Below are positions 15,340-22,692 of a stretch of DNA of 31,990 bases, in pieces. How positions within the stretch are numbered: the stretch's first letter is position 1; the number at the start of each line of letters is the position of its first letter. Location: positions 1 to 31,990 of IMG/VR virus record IMGVR_UViG_3300025151_000170. One strand, 5' to 3'. Both the position numbers and the translations under genes were made by a program. The DNA comes from a virus. Under the pieces are notes generated by a model, which was not told the origin of the DNA, ran no database searches, and saw only the letters and a program-made list of their open reading frames with translations.

Positions 15340-17834
15340 CCGAATAGGAACTCCAGTGATGCTACTTTTTCTGCTTGCCATCCAATCGTATCCATAATAA
15401 CTTTAATAGGTTCAAGGAAACTCTTTGAGAATTGTAAGTCATAATCCACCTGTTTGTCAAGACCAAACTCTCTCGGGAATGTACCCAGATAACTGATCAC
15501 ATTCTCGTTGATTTTATTAGGTGTCTTCAAATAAACAAACTTAATCTTCTCTCCGTCTTGAATCAAGGGATACTTATGTGTCAGTTTATTTTTCTTATTA
15601 TGGAAATTATACAACAACGCGCCACGCACATGGATAGGAGTGCCTTTACTATAGATCGTTGCTGGATTGGACCATTTATTTAGATTATTACAACCTCGTG
15701 GAAATGAAATATCTTCAACTGGCAACGATGTAAACTTTTCACGAAAATCTGCAATGAACTCTTGTGCCTGCTCCTCATCTTTATTCATGATCACAGTCAT
15801 ACAATCCCTAATAGCAGTACGACATGCAGCAGGAGTAGAAGACTTGACTGCCTCAAGACCCATGATTTTCAGTTTGGGTTTCTCATAGCGAACACCCTCG
15901 CTGTCCCAGACGTTGAGGATGTATCGCTTCTTAGCAGTCCAGATGCCCTTGTTAGCAATGTTCTCTCGCTTCATGAACATCTTCTGTTCATAGGCACCAA
16001 CATAGTCTGCTAGTTCCTTGTAGGACCTGTCGATGAATGGTTCAATTCGTTCTTTGCAAGCAGTGTCAAGGAAGTTAACGATCCTCTCTTTAGAAATATC
16101 TGGGTCATTAAATACTGAGCGAACAAGTAGATCAAGACAGATATAGATGCTGTCAGTATCGGAAGCAATAACATAATCGTGGTCCTCCGTTTTAAGTAAT
16201 TTGTTTAGGTATTGATTTACTTTCCCTTCAATCCATCTAATCGAGACTTGCCCGCTAAGAGTAATCGCCTCAGCATTTGCAAGATTGTAGTATCGAAAGT
16301 ATTGGTTTCCGATGGCACCATAGGCACTATTAAGTTGGATCTTTCTTGCCATTTGGATGTTGTTAAATTTTGAGATATCCTTTTGTAGTGCCAAGGTCTC
16401 TGCAGGTGTGGTGGCATGTTCAAGAGCTTGCTTAGATTCAAGCATTCGTTTCTTGTAGATGGTACGTTCATCATAGATTTGCTGCATCATTTCTGGTAGG
16501 AACCCGTGAACATCCTTTCGGTATTGTGCTCCGTTAGCGCACACACAGTGCTCACCGCTAATGTCTAGCGTTTCCTCAAGGATTCTATCCACCGTTGCGC
16601 TGGGATGTCTCGCGTCGATGAGTGTCTCTGGGGAAATATTGTACTGCATAATAAGATGAGGATACAGACTATTGAGGTCAAAACTGACAACCCAATCATA
16701 CTTTCCAGGAATCGGTTCCTTGACGTATGCTCCTGCATATTTTTCATCCTTCTTCGCACCTTTACGAGGGGGAACAACAATATTACGTTCACTTAGATAG
16801 TTATAAATCATCGTGTCCCACATACGGACTTGACTATACACATCTTCAAAGTTCACCTTCGCATCATAAGACATAGTGATTGCTAGTTCAAGCAACTTCA
16901 TCTTATCTTCCAATCTGTCAATCAGTTCAACGTCTTGGATGTTGTATTCCATAAACTTCTGCCAATCTCGGGTATAGAAATCCTTGAAGTTTTCGTATTC
17001 AGAGTGATCAACTTTTCGCTGCCCAAGTTCGACGAAAGCGATATGGTCAAGTCTGTAAGATTCTTGATTTGAGTATGTAAACTTGCGATATAGATCCAGA
17101 TAGTCAAGAATGTTGACACCAGAGATATCGTAAGCATAATTTTTACGCCCTTGGACATAGACCTCCCTCTCATTTGCACGATTCCATGGGGAAAGACTCT
17201 TCATCCACTTCTCCCCAAGCACACGATTAACCCTACGGGCGATGTATGGAACGTCATATAGATTCACGTTCCAACCCGTAAGGATATCAGGTGTATTGTT
17301 TGACCACCAGGTGATAAAGTCTTCTAGCATTTCGTTCTCAGTCCAGAAAACTTTATACTCAACACCTTTAGGCGGATTAAATTCACGCATTGCCCAGCAG
17401 TAATACTGCTTTGTCACCATATCTTTGATGGTGATGGACAACATCTCTTCTGCTGCTTCTTCTACATTAGGGAATCCATTCTCACACTGAACCTCAATGT
17501 CCAGTGCATAGATTTTCATCTGACTGATATTATAATCAACTTCATTAGGATATTCTTGAGCGATAAATTGATACACAAATCTCTCATACCCATGAACTTT
17601 GAATCCTTCAATGCCATCATACTTAGCAATGAACTCTCTCGCTTCACGAGCAGACTCAAACTTTACTGGACGGACATTATCACCCTCTAGTGTCTTGTAT
17701 TTCTCTTCCCTATTTGAAGTTACAAACAGGGTAGGACTAAAATGGGTACGAGACTGGACTGGTTGTCCATCCTCATACCCACGATAAAGAATCACGTTTC
17801 CTGCGAGTTGCACATTGGTATAGAACCTACTCAT
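15336..17834 (-). CDS. 43: DNA polymerase, family B, T4 gp43-like
   Basis: With the ATG at 17834 the protein has 832 residues starting MSRFYTNVQLAGNVILYRGY; a longer frame opening with TTG at 17858 is less likely. The proofreading exonuclease motifs are present: ALDIEVQ (Exo I), GWNVNLYDVPYI (Exo II) and YNIQDVELID (Exo III). Polymerase motifs are SFDLNSLYPHL (A), KIQLNSAYGAIGN (B) and ASDTDSIYI (C, the DTD metal site). The extreme C-terminus ([10 protein letters not shown]) resembles the clamp-interacting tail of T4 gp43. It is the phage replicase, working with gp45, gp44/62, gp41 and gp61, all encoded here. The start overlaps the upstream gene by 8 nt. Confidence 0.97.
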   Translation of the reverse strand: MSRFYTNVQLAGNVILYRGYEDGQPVQSRTHFSPTLFVTSNREEKYKTLEGDNVRPVKFESAREAREFIAKYDGIEGFKVHGYERFVYQFIAQEYPNEVDYNISQMKIYALDIEVQCENGFPNVEEAAEEMLSITIKDMVTKQYYCWAMREFNPPKGVEYKVFWTENEMLEDFITWWSNNTPDILTGWNVNLYDVPYIARRVNRVLGEKWMKSLSPWNRANEREVYVQGRKNYAYDISGVNILDYLDLYRKFTYSNQESYRLDHIAFVELGQRKVDHSEYENFKDFYTRDWQKFMEYNIQDVELIDRLEDKMKLLELAITMSYDAKVNFEDVYSQVRMWDTMIYNYLSERNIVVPPRKGAKKDEKYAGAYVKEPIPGKYDWVVSFDLNSLYPHLIMQYNISPETLIDARHPSATVDRILEETLDISGEHCVCANGAQYRKDVHGFLPEMMQQIYDERTIYKKRMLESKQALEHATTPAETLALQKDISKFNNIQMARKIQLNSAYGAIGNQYFRYYNLANAEAITLSGQVSIRWIEGKVNQYLNKLLKTEDHDYVIASDTDSIYICLDLLVRSVFNDPDISKERIVNFLDTACKERIEPFIDRSYKELADYVGAYEQKMFMKRENIANKGIWTAKKRYILNVWDSEGVRYEKPKLKIMGLEAVKSSTPAACRTAIRDCMTVIMNKDEEQAQEFIADFREKFTSLPVEDISFPRGCNNLNKWSNPATIYSKGTPIHVRGALLYNFHNKKNKLTHKYPLIQDGEKIKFVYLKTPNKINENVISYLGTFPREFGLDKQVDYDLQFSKSFLEPIKVIMDTIGWQAEKVASLEFLFG

Positions 17835-18048
17835 TCGCTGCCTGATACTCCTTTGCAATTTGCTCTGACGGATCCACTATAGTCAAGATTGACTCAGATG
17901 TCAAGAACAAATCACGCTGTGAAGCAAAGGCGGGGAATGGTACAAGTTTACCTTCAGGTGTAATACTGAAACATTTTTCAACAAGAACAGATGGTTCTTC
18001 ATCTAACTCAGTCACTTGACCGATAAGATACTCACTCCTGTTTGTCAT
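17827..18048 (-). CDS. Sm-like small protein, paralogue 1
   Basis: With the ATG at 18048 the product has 73 residues (MTNRSEYLIGQVTELDEEPS...). It shares a scheme with two other proteins in this window: a short strand with polar turn, EYLIGQVTEL; then VEKCFSI, a PFPAF motif, a strand ILTIVDPS and a C-terminal helix EQIAKEYQAAN. This strand-rich pattern fits the Sm/LSm-like fold reported for a protein of putative cyanophage origin. Sm folds form rings that bind RNA (Hfq) or act in assembly; binding here is untested. It overlaps the polymerase start by 8 nt. A longer form from 18087 is possible but starts inside the upstream gene. Confidence 0.68.
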   Translation of the reverse strand: MTNRSEYLIGQVTELDEEPSVLVEKCFSITPEGKLVPFPAFASQRDLFLTSESILTIVDPSEQIAKEYQAANE

Positions 18049-18391
18049 CAACAGGATCTTCAGGTTCGATTCCATTGGTAGCTCCAACTAATTCAGTGTA
18101 CTTAGTGACTACATCATCATGCGTTTCATATGCACTAATGATTTCATCATAGCGAACAATAATTTTTTGTTCTTTTGCAAGAGGTGCGTAAGGTTCCATC
18201 GTAATTTCAGGATTACTGAGTTTATGGATGTTGCCATCATCGTCCTCAGCAGACATTCCTTCAGAAATCCAAACCGTGTATGGTTGAATCAACTGATAAC
18301 CAAGAACTTTGTTCTCGCCTTCTTGACTAATCTCACGAATGTCACAGATAACGTCTTCACCGTTTCTTGTTCTTACGACTCTTACGCTCAT
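18032..18391 (-). CDS. Sm-like small protein, paralogue 2
   Basis: The ATG at 18391 has an excellent GGAGGAG ribosome site just upstream, so I prefer it to the TTG 15 nt earlier; the product is 119 residues. It begins MSVRVVRTRNGEDVICDI, then VLGYQLIQPYTVWI, ITMEPYAPLAKEQKIIV, and a helix after DEIISAYE. The order G-E-D/E-V-I, hydrophobic strand with P, PxAP/PWA turn, and VxxxYxxxxG parallels the 25391-25687 product closely. A longer insert (GMSAEDDDGNIHKL) and an acidic tail (GIEPEDPVDDKQE) are specific to this copy. It is sited just ahead of paralogue 1 and gp43. An RNA-binding or ring-forming role is inferred from the fold only. Confidence 0.75.
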   Translation of the reverse strand: MSVRVVRTRNGEDVICDIREISQEGENKVLGYQLIQPYTVWISEGMSAEDDDGNIHKLSNPEITMEPYAPLAKEQKIIVRYDEIISAYETHDDVVTKYTELVGATNGIEPEDPVDDKQE

Positions 18392-18587
18392 AACTCCTCC
18401 TTTCAATTTCGTTTACTGCTTCCTTAATAATATCCTTGAGGATTTTATCTTCGGTTGTATTTTTTTGTTCTGCGATGGGTCTGACATGCCGCAGAAGTTC
18501 TTCAGTATAGGATGCTGGTACTTCAATTGTCAAGAGGTCAGTTTCACCATCATGGTTATTTGGTTTTAAATTTACATATACATTCAT
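18357..18587 (-). CDS. Hypothetical protein, basic C-terminal tail
   Basis: The 76-residue product starts MNVYVNLKPNNHDGETDLLT and continues as a probable helix (SYTEELLRHVRPIAEQKNTT, KILKDIIKEAVNEIERR). It ends in a strongly basic tail (YERKSRKNKKR) that could bind nucleic acid. The GAGGT ribosome site lies 6 nt before the ATG. It is the first gene after the terminator at 18598-18627 and overlaps the next gene by 35 nt. No family recognised. Confidence 0.65.
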   Translation of the reverse strand: MNVYVNLKPNNHDGETDLLTIEVPASYTEELLRHVRPIAEQKNTTEDKILKDIIKEAVNEIERRSYERKSRKNKKR

Positions 18588-18597
18588 AAGTATACCT

Positions 18598-18627
18598 CAA
18601 ACAAAAAGAGACCCCAAGGGTCTCTTT
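18598..18627 (-). terminator. Intrinsic terminator after the hsp20 unit
   Basis: A 10-bp perfect stem, AAAGAGACCC paired with GGGTCTCTTT around a 3-nt loop, is followed on the minus strand by TTTTTGTTT. It lies between the small membrane-protein gene (ending at 18644) and the next gene start at 18587. I see no clear promoter between it and that start, so some read-through or an upstream signal must serve the polymerase operon. Confidence 0.85.
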
Positions 18628-18643
18628 AGTTGTATACTATATA

Positions 18644-18838
18644 TCAATAATCATCCAGGTAACTTTGACAGGTGTCAGGATTTTTCTTACACCATGCTCT
18701 GACATAAGAATCAGCATCTTGTTCCATAGTGTAGTGAGCGTGATTGTGTGCTAGTCCTATCACAATCAAAGTTCCTACCAGCAGACCATTAAACAGAGTC
18801 ACTGGATGACTCAACACTCGGAGTATCTTGGATATCAT
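18644..18838 (-). CDS. Small single-pass membrane protein
   Basis: The product of up to 64 residues has one membrane helix, LFNGLLVGTLIVIGLAH, and a polar tail with two cysteines (AWCKKNPDTCQSYLDDY). The ATG at 18838 overlaps hsp20 by 50 nt; a GTG at 18802 would overlap by only 14 nt and begin just before the membrane helix, so the true start is uncertain. It is followed by a clear terminator and is probably the last gene of the hsp20 transcript. The tail would be outside or inside depending on orientation, which I cannot fix. Function unknown. Confidence 0.6.
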   Translation of the reverse strand: MISKILRVLSHPVTLFNGLLVGTLIVIGLAHNHAHYTMEQDADSYVRAWCKKNPDTCQSYLDDY

Positions 18839-19271
18839 AGACTTTGAGTTTCTGGTGGTCAGGAATAATTCTTCTCAATTCTACCACAAGCAATCCATTG
18901 CTGAAAGTAACTGTGCCGATCTCGACATCATCCGACAAGTTGAAACCTCTAGCGAAGGTACGAGTGGAAATACCTCTGTGCATGTATTCCTCTTCCCCTT
19001 TAGTCTTCGCTGCCTTAGACCTGATTAGGAGGACGTTACTCTCTGTAGAGACTTCAAACTCATCCTTCGACCAACCAGCAAGTGCTACTTCAATCCTCCA
19101 TTTGACATTTGATTCCTGCACTAAGTTATATGGAGGATATGATTCATTAACACCACCCATTCCATATGAGTGGAGTCTGTAAAAAACGTCATCTAGTCCG
19201 ACACCATATCTTTCTGCAGCGTCTACGATGGCACCAAGATCTTTCGTGGTGAACTTCTTAAGTCCAGTCAT
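18789..19271 (-). CDS. hsp20: Small heat shock protein (Hsp20/alpha-crystallin family)
   Basis: The 160-residue protein shows the alpha-crystallin domain at about residues 50-145: SNVKWRIEVALAGWSKDEFE, VLLIRSKAAKTKGEEEYMHR, ISTRTFARGFNLSDDVEIG and SNGLLVVELRR, then a KLKVYDI segment. Small heat shock proteins hold unfolding proteins in soluble complexes without ATP. Phage copies are common in cyanomyoviruses and are thought to help fold or assemble virion proteins, or protect photosystems, though this is not shown. The ATG has a strong AAAGGAG site. It is the first minus-strand gene next to the divergent intergenic region at 19272-19421. Confidence 0.92.
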   Translation of the reverse strand: MTGLKKFTTKDLGAIVDAAERYGVGLDDVFYRLHSYGMGGVNESYPPYNLVQESNVKWRIEVALAGWSKDEFEVSTESNVLLIRSKAAKTKGEEEYMHRGISTRTFARGFNLSDDVEIGTVTFSNGLLVVELRRIIPDHQKLKVYDIQDTPSVESSSDSV

Positions 19272-19421
19272 TTGTTATGCTCCTTTAATAAGCGAGTTTG
19301 ATTGTGTGGTCCCCGAAGGCAACCGTATTATTTAATAGTCATACCTAGTAATATTTGGGTGTAGCATTCCGAACATGAGTGTAAGGTTTACCAGACCTAC
19401 ATATAGTAAGACAACAAATCA
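19272..19421. other. Divergent intergenic region
   Basis: This ~150-nt non-coding stretch separates the hsp20 gene (minus) from the exported-protein island (plus) and must hold promoters for both. I see no exact TATAAATA. On the plus strand TATAGT lies at 19402-19407, only 15 nt before the ATG, so it may not be a true -10. On the minus strand ATTAAATAATAC around 19325-19340 is AT-rich and promoter-like. Neither is convincing enough for a firm call. Confidence 0.6.
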
Positions 19422-19925
19422 ATGGGCAAAATGAAAAAATTCATTCCCTTTGCAATGATTTTATTGACAGCGAGTGCAGCAAATGCTGGTGGACTTGTTA
19501 CCAAACATGCAGCGAGTGTCCAACTGACTGTTGATGCTGCAAGGGCAACCTCATCGAGAATCGGAAGTTCGTTCAGTATTTCAGGATCAAATATTGATAC
19601 TACGGACGGTAATACTGCTCATACAGTTTCTGCTGGTACTATCACCTCTGGTGTATACAGTCCTGGCACGATTGCAGCAACACAGGATACTGCTGGTGCA
19701 GCATTTAGTTTCTCCCAGTCTTATACACAGGCTGACGCAGTGCCCACAAGTGCTGCAACTGTAGGTGCTAATCCAAACTTCGGTTCAGTTACTTCTTACT
19801 CGGCAGGAACTAAAGATACTTTAGCAGGTACTGTAACCAGTGCAGGTGTCCTTACCGTAACCGCTGGTGGAGCTGGTACTACGGCAATCGGACAATACGT
19901 CTCGGAGATCACTGTAATTGATTGA
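19422..19925 (+). CDS. Exported beta-rich protein, unknown function
   Basis: The 167-residue protein has a clear signal peptide: MGKMKKFIPFAMILLTASAA with predicted cleavage after ANA at about residue 22. The mature part is low in charge, rich in Thr/Ser/Gly/Ala and probably all beta. Segments SGVYSPGTI, TQDTAGAAFSFSQSY and VTSAGVLTVTAGG stand out. The first two resemble parts of the next protein (ASGQLSPGTG, FTQTTPGAAFQFTETL), so the two are likely paralogues. It would be delivered to the periplasm, outer membrane or surface. The ribosome site is weak. It is the first of three plus-strand genes in an otherwise minus-strand region. Function unknown; host-envelope modification or superinfection exclusion are only ideas. 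Confidence 0.75.
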   Translation: MGKMKKFIPFAMILLTASAANAGGLVTKHAASVQLTVDAARATSSRIGSSFSISGSNIDTTDGNTAHTVSAGTITSGVYSPGTIAATQDTAGAAFSFSQSYTQADAVPTSAATVGANPNFGSVTSYSAGTKDTLAGTVTSAGVLTVTAGGAGTTAIGQYVSEITVID

Positions 19926-19936
19926 AGGAGGTCATG

Positions 19937-20380
19937 ATGACTTTTGGAAAGACAATACTTTGGTCTGTCCTGTCTGTGGTGGGTGTAAGTGCCATACTTG
20001 CTCCTGCCCAGGCGGTCCCCGTGGTCCCGAACTTCACACAGGGCTCAATGACGAGCCACACGGAGACAACATCAAAGATAACCGAGACCATAAATTCAAT
20101 GGACTACTCGACGGGTTATCAATACTCAGTGACTGGATCAGGCGTCACAGCATCTGGTCAACTATCCCCAGGAACAGGGAGTAACAACGTAACTATTAAC
20201 GGCGTGACATCATCATGGACAAATGTAACCAGCAAACCTCAGTTCACACAGACAACACCAGGGGCAGCATTCCAGTTCACCGAAACTCTGAGTTCTCCAG
20301 GTCTGCAAAATCATACAATTATTCAAAGAGAGACAGAGGTTACAAGCATAACCGACACTACAAGTATCTTCTCCCAGTAA
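19937..20380 (+). CDS. Exported beta-rich protein, paralogue of the preceding gene
   Basis: I choose the ATG at 19937 because AGGAGG lies 5 nt upstream; another ATG sits one codon earlier at 19934. The product has 147 residues with a signal peptide (TFGKTILWSVLSVVGVSAIL, cleavage expected after AQA). The mature part is Thr/Ser/Asn-rich and beta-like, with YQYSVTGSGVTASGQLSPG and FTQTTPGAAFQFTETL, resembling the upstream product. It has no cysteines. The gene follows by 12 nt and its last 166 nt overlap the third plus-strand frame. Function unknown; the shared architecture suggests it works with its neighbours in the cell envelope. Confidence 0.75.
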   Translation: MTFGKTILWSVLSVVGVSAILAPAQAVPVVPNFTQGSMTSHTETTSKITETINSMDYSTGYQYSVTGSGVTASGQLSPGTGSNNVTINGVTSSWTNVTSKPQFTQTTPGAAFQFTETLSSPGLQNHTIIQRETEVTSITDTTSIFSQ

Positions 20381-21279
20381 TTGCTGCTCTAGTAGCATCA
20401 CCTGTAAATGCAGAAACCATTGGTGGTGTATCAGCAACAGCAAGTCCAATCGCGAATAGCTCTGGCTCGGTGACTAACCAGGCAATTCAGGTTTTACAAG
20501 GTCCATATATCACTAACACATATGGAGGAGGAATTCAGTGTCAGGGTCCCACTGTTAACTTCACACCGTATGTGACAGGAACTGCAAGTATGCAAAAACC
20601 ATACGAAGCATACTTCAATGATCCAGTGTACGATGTCACTGATAACTTCGGTGCTTTCGATGCTGATGGAAATGAAATTGGGGATGGAATTTTAGACAAT
20701 CCTGGCGACGTATTATTCTACAAAAAAACTAGAACTGCACAGAAAGATAACTACAGTATTGGTGTAGGTTTCTCTGCAACTTGGTCTAGACCATTAGATA
20801 AAAAATTACAGGAACAATGTAAAGAAGCAGCAGCAACTCAGATATCACACATTCAACAACTGACTGCCAATAAGAGACTCGATTTTGAGATCGCGAGACT
20901 TAAGAATTGTGGCGAATTGATGAAGGCTGGAATTATGTTTAAACCAGGAACAAGATATGCTGCCGTATGTGCAGATGTGATGGTAATGAATACGAATGTG
21001 ATTGCTCCTCATGCACATGAGATTCCCCAGCAGTATGAGTCAGTACATCCTACTTCTTCAGGGGACGAACAGACCTCAACTTCTTCACAGCCTCATTCCT
21101 CTGACGCTGCTCTGCTAGGCGCTCCCCTTTCGACTGGACTGGGAGAGTCTTCCCCCTTAAGGTCGCAATCTTCTTCAGTACCTTCTTCACAGTCGGTTTC
21201 ACCACTTTTAACAAAAGATCAGCAAGAGGCTTTGCGAGCAGTGCAGAGGTCGTCGCTACAACAGCGATTGAAGCGGTAG
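20215..21279 (+). CDS. Exported protein with conserved cysteines; start and C-terminal end uncertain
   Basis: The open frame is 354 codons. Residues ~46-66 (KHNRHYKYLLPVIAALVASP then VNAET) look exactly like a signal peptide with a basic start, yet the nearest in-frame ATG is 45 codons earlier at 20215, inside the previous gene and without a good ribosome site. The mature core (about 67-275) contains TNTYGGGIQCQGPTVNF, an acidic DADGNEIGDGILDNPGD segment that looks like a calcium loop, VGFSATWSRP, and a helical region with cysteines (LQEQCKEAA, LKNCGEL, YAAVCADV). The last ~77 residues are Ser-rich and lie antisense to the 21050-21838 gene, so the native end may differ. Function unknown. Confidence 0.65.
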   Translation: MDKCNQQTSVHTDNTRGSIPVHRNSEFSRSAKSYNYSKRDRGYKHNRHYKYLLPVIAALVASPVNAETIGGVSATASPIANSSGSVTNQAIQVLQGPYITNTYGGGIQCQGPTVNFTPYVTGTASMQKPYEAYFNDPVYDVTDNFGAFDADGNEIGDGILDNPGDVLFYKKTRTAQKDNYSIGVGFSATWSRPLDKKLQEQCKEAAATQISHIQQLTANKRLDFEIARLKNCGELMKAGIMFKPGTRYAAVCADVMVMNTNVIAPHAHEIPQQYESVHPTSSGDEQTSTSSQPHSSDAALLGAPLSTGLGESSPLRSQSSSVPSSQSVSPLLTKDQQEALRAVQRSSLQQRLKR

Positions 21280-21838
21280 CAGTTACCTTTCCTGCATTAG
21301 GGATATTGACAACAATCTGATCGGGGATGGTAAGTTGTTCTGTTACCATCAGACATTTCTTACCGACCAGTTCATAACCAGTAATCTTTTTATTACCCTC
21401 TAGGATCTTTCCTACAGGGTTCAATAACTCCTGTTCTCTAGTGGGACATTTTGGAATTGGAGGTTTTGTATCTGTTTTTGCCTCTGGTGCTTTTACTTCT
21501 GGTTGCTCAGGAGATTTAATTGGTGGTACAGGTGCTTTATATTCAAACTTTAATTTATCTTTGTTGTAGTCCATCGGATTAAATGATGGCATACCAGCAT
21601 CACAATATACCTTCACACCTTTGGGATCATCTTCATTGAGGATCCCACTTTTTTCTTTACTAGTATTTTGTTCATGTGCTTCCACACATCCAGGCATGTC
21701 TACAATAGGAACACCCACCTGCTCCGTAATTGGAACAGATGGGGGAACTGCCTGAGGTGGACTTGTAACCCACCCTGGTGGTTGATAAACCTGTATATCA
21801 GGTATGTTCACATTATCAATACCAATATCTTCAATCAT
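21050..21838 (-). CDS. Proline-rich membrane protein, unknown function
   Basis: With the ATG at 21838 the product has 262 residues. The N-terminal ~45 residues are rich in Pro and Val (IQVYQPPGWVTSPPQAVPPS). A middle section has cysteines (DMPGCVEAHEQN, KVYCDAGMPSFNPMDYN, KCPTREQELLNP, KKCLMV), then a Pro/Lys linker. A hydrophobic segment (ASIAVVATTSALLAKPLADL, about 197-216) could cross the membrane, and the C-terminus is very basic (VKKVLKKIATLRGK, KLRSVRPLKK). I recall similar proteins in Synechococcus phages but no function. The start overlaps the upstream stop as TGATG. Its final 230 nt run antisense to the third plus-strand gene. Confidence 0.72.
   Translation of the reverse strand: MIEDIGIDNVNIPDIQVYQPPGWVTSPPQAVPPSVPITEQVGVPIVDMPGCVEAHEQNTSKEKSGILNEDDPKGVKVYCDAGMPSFNPMDYNKDKLKFEYKAPVPPIKSPEQPEVKAPEAKTDTKPPIPKCPTREQELLNPVGKILEGNKKITGYELVGKKCLMVTEQLTIPDQIVVNIPNAGKVTATASIAVVATTSALLAKPLADLLLKVVKPTVKKVLKKIATLRGKTLPVQSKGERLAEQRQRNEAVKKLRSVRPLKK
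21326..21350. repeat. Perfect 8-bp inverted repeat downstream of the plus-strand island
   Basis: GATGGTAA and TTACCATC flank a 9-nt loop, 46 nt beyond the stop of the third plus-strand gene and inside the minus-strand gene. On the plus strand it could act as a weak terminator for the exported-protein transcript, but only CATTTCTT follows, so a true terminator is not established. Confidence 0.4.
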
Positions 21839-22428
21839 CAGCAATCATTAAATACTTCACCAACTTGTGAACCAACTTCAGAACCAACTTGCTGACCCAA
21901 AAGAAGTGCCCAACCACCTGCTAACCATCCAACGTAAGGGATGCTAGCGAGAGCAGGAGCGGCAACACCAGCAGCGATAGCACTACCTGCCATTGCACCT
22001 TGTGACCGTGCTCCAGCGTCCGCCACGATGCACTCGATGTCTTTTGCAGACTTTCCCTCACCTAGCGTTGCAGCACCTCCCATGTTCCTCACACCTTCCA
22101 TGGTGTATTGATCAAGGCGAGATTCCTTACGGTCCTCAAAGGTATCAGAACCACCAAACAATCCTTTCTTGTTTCTAGTTTGTACTAAATCAACAGATCT
22201 TTCGGACTGTAAGACTTTAGGATCATTTGCTTTATATTCAATACTATACCCATCCTTACCTGCTTCAATTTTGTAGGAAGAATATGGAGTACCGCGTGGA
22301 ATATTGATGGTTGGAACTTGATAAACCTGTTGTCTACCTGGTTGTCTAATAACATATCCAAGCAAACCAATATGTGCCACAGCAAATAGTCCACCAACAG
22401 TTGCAGCAGCAATCTTTAATTTATTCAT
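21838..22428 (-). CDS. Membrane protein with C-terminal glycine-zipper-like region
   Basis: The 196-residue product opens with a membrane or signal-anchor helix (KIAAATVGGLFAVAHIGLLG). The middle is polar (TINIPRGTPYSSYKIEAGKD, KGLFGGSDTFEDRKESRLDQ). The C-terminal ~55 residues alternate Gly/Ala and hydrophobic residues (GAMAGSAIAAGVAAPALASI, then LAGGWALLLGQQVGSEVGSQ), typical of a glycine-zipper membrane-inserting region. The only two cysteines are at about 132 and at the last residue. Such proteins may form pores or oligomerise in the membrane. It belongs to a run of four membrane proteins between 21050 and 23115, and its start overlaps the upstream stop by ATGG-type coupling. Function unknown. 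Confidence 0.7.
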   Translation of the reverse strand: MNKLKIAAATVGGLFAVAHIGLLGYVIRQPGRQQVYQVPTINIPRGTPYSSYKIEAGKDGYSIEYKANDPKVLQSERSVDLVQTRNKKGLFGGSDTFEDRKESRLDQYTMEGVRNMGGAATLGEGKSAKDIECIVADAGARSQGAMAGSAIAAGVAAPALASIPYVGWLAGGWALLLGQQVGSEVGSQVGEVFNDC

Positions 22429-22688
22429 GGCATTGTCCTAGTAGTCACTTTGGGAGTGACAGGCACACCAGGAATAGCACCACCTGTCGTTGCTGGTAAT
22501 TCAGGCATAGAGGCATCAAGAATGTCAGGAACTGCATCAGTGATAGCACCGATAGCACCACCTGCTAATACATCTGTAAGTTCTTTGATGAGTGCATCTT
22601 TCTGAAGATACACATAAGTCCCACCACCCACGATGCCTACGACACCAGCGAATGACAGGACTGCTAATACGTTAATAATTTTTTGCAT
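22425..22688 (-). CDS. Small membrane protein with Pro/Thr-rich tail
   Basis: I place the start at ATG 22688 (MQKIINVLAVLSFAGVVGIV), giving 87 residues; a longer frame opening upstream with TTG would overlap the preceding gene by 50 nt. One N-terminal membrane helix is followed by a Lys/Leu segment (YLQKDALIKELTDVL), a Gly/Ala stretch (AGGAIGAITDAVPDI) and a Pro/Thr tail (PGVPVTPKVTTRTMP). No Shine-Dalgarno site is obvious, but the start lies 4 nt after the upstream stop, so translational coupling is probable. Function unknown; it is a possible partner of the adjacent membrane proteins. Confidence 0.62.
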   Translation of the reverse strand: MQKIINVLAVLSFAGVVGIVGGGTYVYLQKDALIKELTDVLAGGAIGAITDAVPDILDASMPELPATTGGAIPGVPVTPKVTTRTMP

Positions 22689-22692
22689 GGTA

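Noticed and set aside
19308-19324. Short hairpin with TTCG loop in the hsp20 leader, possible RNA thermometer
   Set aside because: Only 2 + 3 base pairs form, with an internal mismatch, and the ribosome site is 30 nt away and unpaired, so there is no support for thermosensing.
22444-22460. Inverted repeat GTCACT/AGTGAC as terminator
   Set aside because: It is within the coding end of the 87-aa membrane protein, has no T-run, and the next gene overlaps, so termination there is unlikely.
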